A stretch of DNA of 64,000 nt from Halichondria panicea (lineage: Eukaryota > Porifera > Demospongiae > Suberitida > Halichondriidae), in the NCBI RefSeq assembly GCF_963675165.1, contig NC_087378.1, forward strand, positions 6,195,205 through 6,259,204, in the 5' to 3' direction. Position numbers and translations under genes: made by a program. Below, in pieces: positions 58,101 to 64,000 of the stretch. A model generated the notes under the pieces. It had not been told where the DNA came from, ran no database searches, and worked only from the letters and a program-made list of their open reading frames with translations. Position 1 is the stretch's first letter. Every line of letters begins with the position of its first letter.

Positions 58101-59576
58101 TTCCCTCTCCTTTGCGGTTGGCCTTGGAAGCAAAGCCCCTTCTTCGTAAAACCAAGCAAACACTTCCAACTCCTATCAAGGATGCTATCAACAACAGGCC
58201 AGCTCTTCGCAAGACAAAAGTAATCCTCCCTTCCCCCCTTCGTGCTCAGATCGTGGCAGGTACCACTCTCAAGCAGACAAAGTGTATTATGCCTAGTCCT
58301 CTTCAAAAGGACATCAAGTGTAAACACACTCTCCGTCATGTCCCAGTGAATAAGCTTGGCAAACGTGCTATCCAGGAAAATGATTCTCCACTTCCACAAC
58401 CCCCTGCAAAGAAGCGACGAATTATACCTTTCCAATCTCCTTCACCGTACGATTTCAGCAAGTACTTCAAGCCTGGCTGCAAGTCCCCTAATGCAAATGT
58501 AGATGGTCTGAAACACCTATTCAAATCACCGCGAAAGAATTTTTCAATGGACCCCGCTGATAATTTCATCAAAACCATTTTCGGCTCTCCTGTTGGTGTA
58601 ACCTTCTCTTCTCCTGTGGCTGGCACTGCCAAGAAGCTCAGCAGGTCACAAGTACAAGCACCCTGTCTTAAGAAGACGATTGAGCCAATCCTGTTTAATG
58701 TTGATGCTACCACGATTACAACCACAGCTACACGAGTCACACGTCAACGCAAAAGAGCTCCAGCTGCAAAAAAAGCTGTCTCAAGATCAACCAGGTCCTC
58801 TCGAAGTACTAACGCTGTTGCTACAGTGGAAGAGGTCAAAGGTATATATGTACATGTATACTGTTACGGTAGCTGGCTCAAGCTATTCTATAGTTCAGCC
58901 TCAGTATTGATTTAGGCACTACAGTGTGTATAATTATTTTGCTTGCATGACTGTAATTATATACATGTAGTTGTTCACGTGTAGGTTATTAGCTCGTGAA
59001 GTTTCATGTGGTCAATCATACCTGTATATACCTTGTTTTACATGTCTTATTTTTTTCATCTGTGTAGCTCCCACTACTAGAAGAGGGAGGAGGACAACTG
59101 AGACTACTGAGCCTGCATCTGTTGTTCCAACTACTCGTACAGCAAGATCATCTCGCAAGCAAGAAGTTGAAGCTGCCCCTGAGGTTCAACCTACTCGTAA
59201 GCGGAGTAAGCAAACAACCAAGAAAACAACAGAAGTGAAGATTGAGAATCCTCCCAGCAGCCGTGCTACCCGATCTCGTGCCAAGAAAGCAGACACTTCA
59301 GTCGTTGAAAAAACCACCAGCCCTGCGCCTCGTACCACTCGCACCAATGGCAAGAAAGAGGAGACTGTCGATACCTCGGAAGTCACCCGCTCATCTAGAT
59401 CAAGAGCAAAAAAATCCATTAAGTGTACGCCCCTTCTCAAAGAGACACATATCCCTACTGAGAATATACCTGAAAAGAAAACAAAACGTAAGCGCACCAG
59501 GACCTCACAAAAGGTGGAGAGTGAGTGCAAAGAGACAACTGAAACTCTCAGACGATCCTTGCGTCTCAGAAAGTAA
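55166..59576 (+). CDS. Ki-67-like mitotic chromosome protein: FHA, PP1-docking motif, 20 short TP repeats
   Basis: Seven exons (55166-55257, 55320-55401, 55591-55773, 55874-56107, 56187-56822, 57014-58841, 59068-59576) join in frame to 1,187 residues. Residues about 5-95 are an FHA domain (ILGRDEDCDFRVQVPSVFG, then KHAKL, YVND) close to that of Ki-67. Residues 217-320 hold three copies of a ~38-residue unit with STRKASLMSIPE. Residues 348-366 are KSVTFGPVLSPEVFDKRLP followed by SCTPVKTG, the RVxF plus extended PP1-binding motif shared by Ki-67 and RepoMan. Residues 438-857 are twenty tandem 21-residue repeats (TPVRKEIxxxxxLRKTKxSMP); every unit has TP or SP, i.e. CDK-type sites. The rest is basic and ends LRRSLRLRK, like the Arg/Leu-rich chromatin-binding end of Ki-67. 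Ki-67 coats mitotic chromosomes and recruits PP1 at mitotic exit. No gene symbol is given because the repeats differ from the ~122-residue Ki-67 repeat. Confidence 0.88.
57098..58357 (+). repeat. 63-bp coding tandem repeat, 20 units, in the Ki-67-like gene
   Basis: All units are exactly 21 codons with no frame slip. Neighbouring units at 57291-57417 and at 57855-57970 are almost identical in DNA, showing recent unit duplication; units at the ends are more diverged (SPLMKSI, SPLRLAL, SPLQKDI). The antisense strand stays open for over 400 codons as a by-product. Confidence 0.9.
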
Positions 59577-59894
59577 CTTTACCCCAAGAAACTTTATCCC
59601 AAGAACATTTCCTATGTAGTGTATTTTCTATACCAAACGTCTTGTGCACTGATGGAAGGACCATCTGAACTTCATGTACTGTGTATGTCATTCAGTAGTT
59701 AGTGTTCTGTTTTACTAGAGCCGCGTTACGAACTACGCACATTAAGTTTTTACTTGTGTATATACAGAAAGCTGTGCTTAAAAAATTATTATAATATTAT
59801 TAATGTGTAGACAATAAAATTAATGAATTGTGGTAAAGGACAATCGTGAGTTAGTGACTACAATGCTAGCTATAGCAATATTTGAATTGAAAAC

Positions 59895-60023
59895 CTATTC
59901 TGCAAGTGTGTTTCGTGTAATGTGATTATAGTTCAGAACCCTTCTGAAACCTTGTCTTCTGTACTCTTCCTGTCTGAGATACAACTTCACAATAGCCTTC
60001 ATTGAGTAGTAGAGCAAGCCTCC
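59895..60023 (-). CDS. Terminal exon of an unidentified minus-strand gene (partial)
   Basis: An acceptor (atccatgcag, plus 60024-60033) leads in phase 0 to 42 residues and a TAG at 59895-59897. They read GGLLYYSMKAIVKLYLRQEE, then YRRQGFRRVLNYNH; an amphipathic, possibly membrane-adjacent helix followed by a basic segment. Upstream exons were not found among the repeats to the right and may lie outside the window. It converges on the Ki-67-like gene 318 bp away. Family unknown. Confidence 0.4.
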   Translation of the reverse strand, partial: GGLLYYSMKAIVKLYLRQEEYRRQGFRRVLNYNHITRNTLAE

Positions 60024-60327
60024 CTGCATGGATAAAATTAGAAGATGCTCAGCGGCAAAACGGATACAATAACTTTTCACCGTATTAATGATCTTAACAT
60101 TCTGGGGAATGATTGTGAATCTATAAAGCAACGATTAGATCGATTAGAAAATAGTGTTTCTTGTCTCGCCTACAAAATTAATTAAATATAAGTAGCCTAT
60201 TATTTGTCAACCACTGTCTTATTTGTTGCCCAGTGAGTGGGCAGATTAAAGCAATCCAGTGCTCTGTATGACATGTTGCATCACTACCATAGCAACCATA
60301 TAATTTATTGTAAATGCAGGGCTTCTA

Positions 60328-60717
60328 GTCATGTTTTTTTATATTTTAATTCGTGGATTTGCAAAATAATTCTTTGTTCTCGAGTTATGCCTAGTTTTTG
60401 CTTACTTGGAATGCCATTGCAGCCTTTTCAGAAGAGTGCGTAGCAAAATTTGTTCACCGAGTGTTCCTACTCTACTTAGTAGCTATAGCTATGCACTAGA
60501 ACGCTAGCTATTGGTAGCTGCAAGAGTAAGAAGAGAGCAGCAAGGCTCTGCCGATGCAGCCATTAACTTTAGACTTGGAACTTTTGGCATCAATCGTTTT
60601 TAACAACAATCGTTCGATTATAAAAGCTTCAGTAGCTTTATGTTATAAAAGCTTCAGTAGCTTTATGTTATGTAGCATTGGCACCTCCACCGAGGCATCA
60701 GCACCTGCGGTGCTTTC
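60328..60717 (-). repeat. Dispersed repeat family R1, copy 3 (inverted)
   Basis: Reads as the inverse of copy 1: gcttacttggaatgccattg, gctagctattggtagctgca, and the end ggcatcagcacctgcggtgc. A 20-bp internal duplication (aaaagcttcagtagctttat) occurs near 60622-60665. Confidence 0.7.
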
Positions 60718-60823
60718 ATTGACTTACATGTAGCACCACCCTCCACCCAATTGGTCCCTTTTATAGGTTCATTCCCTTTACACTAGTTGTGGCAAGCAAA
60801 ACTAATTTTCACTGTCTTTATCA

Positions 60824-61123
60824 ATGGATGAGAGCCAACCAGGACTGCAATTGAGTACTATATCTGATGCTATGGTGACAATTCAGGATAATGATGGTTT
60901 GTGTGCCCAAAATTAATGCTTAGTTTCCCAAAACCACCCTCTTGCAGACATTAACGAACAATTTACTATGGAATTCGGCAAAACTAATGAATTCACTCAA
61001 AACACATGTCTATTCACTTGGGGGTCTGTTCTGTATCATAGCAACTGGGTAGGGTTTAACTACCATAAACTCAGCATTCCTCATAAACTCCCTTGCCTTG
61101 AGGGTGCACTGATTTTATACTAG
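60824..61123 (+). CDS. Candidate two-exon small protein, unsupported by family
   Basis: ATG 60824 opens MDESQPGLQLSTISDAMVT and on to a possible donor at 60897 (gtttgt, weak). An acceptor cttgcag at 60941-60947 continues the frame (DINEQFTMEFGKTNEFTQ) to TAG 61121-61123, 82 residues in all. The phase agrees and the acceptor is good, but the donor is poor and no domain is seen, so this may be chance or part of a longer gene. Confidence 0.25.
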
Positions 61124-61511
61124 ATCTACGATATACACAGCCAAAGAGAAGCTAGACATTTGTTGGCAAGGGCAGAACAGATGGGTAGGGCTGGTTAAAC
61201 ACCAGGAAGGCTGGAGAAAGAATGGGGTTCACTGCTTGGACATGGACAAGTTAGTGCGTATTGGGCAGTGCTTTGATAGGTTTGTCTGCAGGAGGCAGGC
61301 TGTATCTGCTTTAGCACTTACACCGTTTCTTCTATTAAGAGCAATGATTATACAGACGTAATGCATGCCTGATAGAGCTAGAAGCTTAGCACTGGCTACA
61401 AGCTATACGCACAAGCTTTTCGTTCGTTTTCAATAATTTTTGAGACTGTTAGCTAGTTGTATCCAAGGTAAGGTCACTTAGGTAGCAAGCATTTTTCATT
61501 CTAGTGGGTAT

Positions 61512-61629
61512 ATTATAACACTTATTGTTCACTACATTCGAATTTATGGCGACGTAAACCATCCTTGGCCTCGTTTTCGGAGATTTACTGCGATAAATTC
61601 TGATGTAGTGGACAATGAGTATAACTTAT
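61512..61629. mobile_element. Short inverted-repeat element or hairpin
   Basis: ttattgttcactacattcga at 61521 pairs with the inverse ending tctgatgtagtggacaatga at about 61618, with arms of about 45 bp around a ~20-bp loop. No coding sequence. Confidence 0.5.
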
Positions 61630-62489
61630 AAAGAAAAACTTGACCAATCAGAAAAGTTTAATGTCATTGGGCAACAAATTAGGTTAGTTATTACAGGCGC
61701 CCTCGTGAAACATGCCAAATTGCACTCAGGCTGGGCATTAACTAATACTTAATAAGTATGATTAAGAGTGCAATATGGGATTAATAGCACTAGTAATAAG
61801 CAATGGCAAGGCTACTAATTGCACGAGGTGCCATTAACAACGTACAATTACTTGACAGGTAATTGCACGCTGTCAGTGATGACGTGCAATTACTAGTGGA
61901 TGTGCTGTACAAACTCCAGCCACTAATGGCACATCATACGATTAGCAGTTAAAGCTAGTCTATAAAAGTGTCTAGTTCGCTCAAACAGCTCATTTTGAAT
62001 CCACACATACACATACACACCAATAATCTACCCATGCTGCGCACGCACGCACGGCGTAATAAGACTGCTTCTAGGAATGTAGGGGGCAACCAGTTCTACA
62101 ATACGTAGCAGCCTATCGTTCAGGGTAAGGTAACAGTCCTTATTATAACGGTCGGCAGTCGGCCCTTTACCGACCATTTAGTGCTAGTGCACCCATTTAG
62201 TGCACGTGACTGGTCAATTTGCTGTGACAGACAATATTTTAGTGCTAGTACTAGTTCTGTAGCTCTGTTCTTTAAGTCTAGTACTAGTTCTAGTTCTGAT
62301 AGCTCTGAAGGCTAGAAGGAGCAGGCATCTAGTTAGTATTACTACTTTTGAAAGGTGAAAACAGACTGTGCTAAACAGCATAGAAGAACCATCTTGTTGA
62401 GTCACTCAAGGAAAAATCTTTGTAAGCATTTTGATGGATGGCTCCACAGCTATATGTCAGGCCATCAGAGTATATGGTAGGACATTATG
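61630..62489. other. Repeat-like spacer, no gene seen
   Basis: Local inverted fragments of tgcacgaggtgcc and aattacttgacaggtaattg occur at 61810-61910. A minus-strand frame at 62214-62405 is serine/threonine-rich with no splice context and is not called. Confidence 0.4.
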
Positions 62490-62745
62490 TCCTTTCGATT
62501 CTAAATCCTTATAATAAGCACTGGGGTATGGGTACTCTCTAAGGGGGAGAACTTCCACAAGTGCTTTTAAAATCCATGCAACTTGAATCTCATTATGAAA
62601 GCACCGTGGGTACTGATGATCTCTAAATCCTTATAATAAGCACTTGGGGTAAGGGTATTCTCTAAGGGGGAGAACCTCCACAAGTGCTTTTTAAAATCCA
62701 ACTTGATTCTCATTATAATTATAATGAGAGCGCCGTGGGTACTGA
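62490..62745 (+). repeat. Direct tandem duplication, two ~123-bp copies
   Basis: tctaaatccttataataagc occurs at 62500 and 62624, each followed by ggggtaagggtattctctaa or a near match, aagggggagaac and cacaagtgctttt. Each copy ends in the head of repeat R1 (cattatgaaagcaccgtggg). Confidence 0.8.
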
Positions 62746-63545
62746 TGCCTCAGTGGAGGAGCCAAAGCTTTATGGCAACGAAGCTACAGTACTAGCAGAC
62801 TAGCAGACTATTATTAAATACATTACACATGCATGCAGAGTGTAGAATGGTGAAAATGACTATTTGTGGCTATACCCTCTCTCACAAGCTGCACAGTCGA
62901 CAACTTCAAAGTCTATAATTATTAATGGCTGCAATGAACAGTGTGGCTTTGCAGCTCTTTTCTCACTCTTGCAGCTGCGAATAGCTAGCATTCTAGTGCA
63001 GAGCTAACTACTAACTACTAGCCAACAGTGGCGAATCCAGGAAAAAGGAAAGGGGGTTACGCCCATTTCCAGTCACACATTGTGCAGTAAGACTAGGGAA
63101 AATCTCCATTCTCAGCCAGGGGAAGTCCCATAATAGACTTTCGTAGAGCTAGCTAACTGCTATGCCTAACAGTCAACTAGCTAGCCTAGGTTAACCATTG
63201 ACTTTGAACACTCTTTTGGCAGTTGATACATCAAAACAACAGGTAGAATCATTGAATCAAAAGCTAGCTGGTAGCTGTAGCAAAACCATAATACATGTAG
63301 CTAGACTGAACGGGGGATCTGGGATCTCTCCCTGAATCCGCCACTGGCCAACATATTTTGCTACGCAAGAGTCTAAAGAGTCTGCAAGGTGACCATAACT
63401 CCAGAATGAAGCATTATTTTGTAATTACAATCCGTTACTAGAAGCTATAGAAAGTATTACTTGCACTTCATTTTGAGCAGCTGTAACACTCTACGCAGAC
63501 GGACACACTACCGTAAACCTTGCTGCACATGCACACCTGAGGCAT
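62706..63545 (+). repeat. Dispersed repeat family R1, copy 4, split by an inverted-repeat element
   Basis: Head near gagagcgccgtgggtactga, then gcctcagtggaggagccaaa, agctcttttctcactcttgc and tccagaatgaagcattattt. Interrupted at 63026-63346. Confidence 0.65.
63026..63346. mobile_element. Inverted-repeat element with CAGTGGCGAATCC ends, nested in R1 copy 4
   Basis: Starts cagtggcgaatccagg and ends cctgaatccgccactg, flanked by GCCAA on both sides. Same terminal type as 14118-14373. The surrounding R1 repeat resumes after it. Confidence 0.75.
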
Positions 63546-64000
63546 AACAAGCTTTCTGATACAGACTGGCTCACATAATCCCAAAGACAACAGCCTAGTC
63601 AGTGATACAGGTACCAGGGTTTCATAGAAGGGGGGGGCGCCCTGGGATTTCCCACCCCCAGCCAAATCCCCCCTAGAAATCTGAAAAATTAATGATGTCA
63701 TGTATGTCATGTATAGTAAAATGTCATGGTTTGACACAAATTGAACATCAGATAATAAAAATTTTCACGGGGAACGATCCCTGGACCCCCCTGAATTAAA
63801 CGTTTTTCCCTTACTGAGTACTGAAACCCATTCCATAACTTGTTTCCTCTTTTAGAGGTCATCATCCACCCAACATCTCACTAGAACTGACAGAATATTA
63901 AACCAGCAGAATTCCGCCGCCAAACCAAACCAGCTAGACTGGCATTGCATTGAAGCTTCAACCTAACATACAGTGTAGCACAACATAAATGTACTTCACA
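63546..64000. other. Right edge, no gene seen
   Basis: Contains G-run and C-run stretches (63630-63665, 63785-63795) resembling transposon subterminal sequence but no paired ends within the window. Confidence 0.4.

Noticed and set aside
56989-58212. 407-residue open frame on the minus strand across the Ki-67-like repeats
   Set aside because: It is antisense to the 63-bp coding array; the repeat keeps the opposite strand free of stops. No splice sites, no domain.

Overview
The window is animal nuclear DNA: AT-rich, genes broken by short GT-AG introns, no operons. The gene set is metazoan: TTI2, an NPEPL1-type aminopeptidase, CLINT1/epsinR, an ERI1-type exonuclease, two RING/TRAF proteins, an ANK-ROC-COR-Death protein and a Ki-67 relative. 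A sponge (demosponge) or another early-branching animal fits the small introns, the dense miniature transposons and the domain mixes. That placement is inference; no search was run.

Layout. At 389-543 (+) is the last exon of a dispanin/CD225-like membrane protein. 1365-4685 (-) is a 13-exon coiled-coil gene and 4841-7172 (-) is TTI2, 155 bp upstream of it. 7436-7492 (+) may be the first exon of a divergent gene. 8882-10960 (+) encodes a single-pass membrane protein with a long cytoplasmic coiled coil. It converges on an NPEPL1-type gene (11105-22463, -) whose introns are full of transposons and whose coding sequence is broken in three places. 22.6-26.05 kb is a cluster of DNA transposons: one carries remnants of an integrase zinc-binding domain, a Ulp1-like protease and a PHD finger, and two are short derivatives. 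Two tandem intronless RING/TRAF genes follow (26984-28483 and 29151-30599, both -).

30.6-33.9 kb is repeat-rich and leads to a gene (33935-41039, +) for a 2,322-residue protein with about 1,500 residues of ankyrin repeats, a ROC GTPase, a COR-like region and two C-terminal death-like domains. Next come a duplicated fragment of TTI2 (42.1-42.6 kb), an ERI1-type exonuclease with SAP domain (42728-44552, -), a 1.36-kb foldback element with minisatellite arms (44913-46274), a small ankyrin gene with a dead duplicate exon (47701-49532, -) and CLINT1/epsinR (50127-54836, -). CLINT1 shares a 329-bp divergent promoter region with a gene encoding an FHA domain, a Ki-67/RepoMan-type PP1-binding motif and twenty 21-residue TP-containing repeats (55166-59576, +). 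The last 4.4 kb is mostly repeats, with one terminal exon of an unidentified minus-strand gene.

How the genes relate. They do not form one pathway. TTI2 (PIKK maturation), the Ki-67-like protein (mitotic chromosome surface, PP1 docking), CLINT1 (clathrin vesicles), ERI1 (histone mRNA and small RNA decay) and the aminopeptidase are ordinary cell-maintenance genes. The TRAF pair and the ANK-ROC-COR-Death protein look like innate signalling or cell-death components. The most notable items are the minimal Ki-67-like protein, the ROCO-Death ankyrin protein with a three-ankyrin super-repeat, the disrupted aminopeptidase, and several transposons whose boundaries can be read directly from inverted repeats, target duplications or a related empty site.
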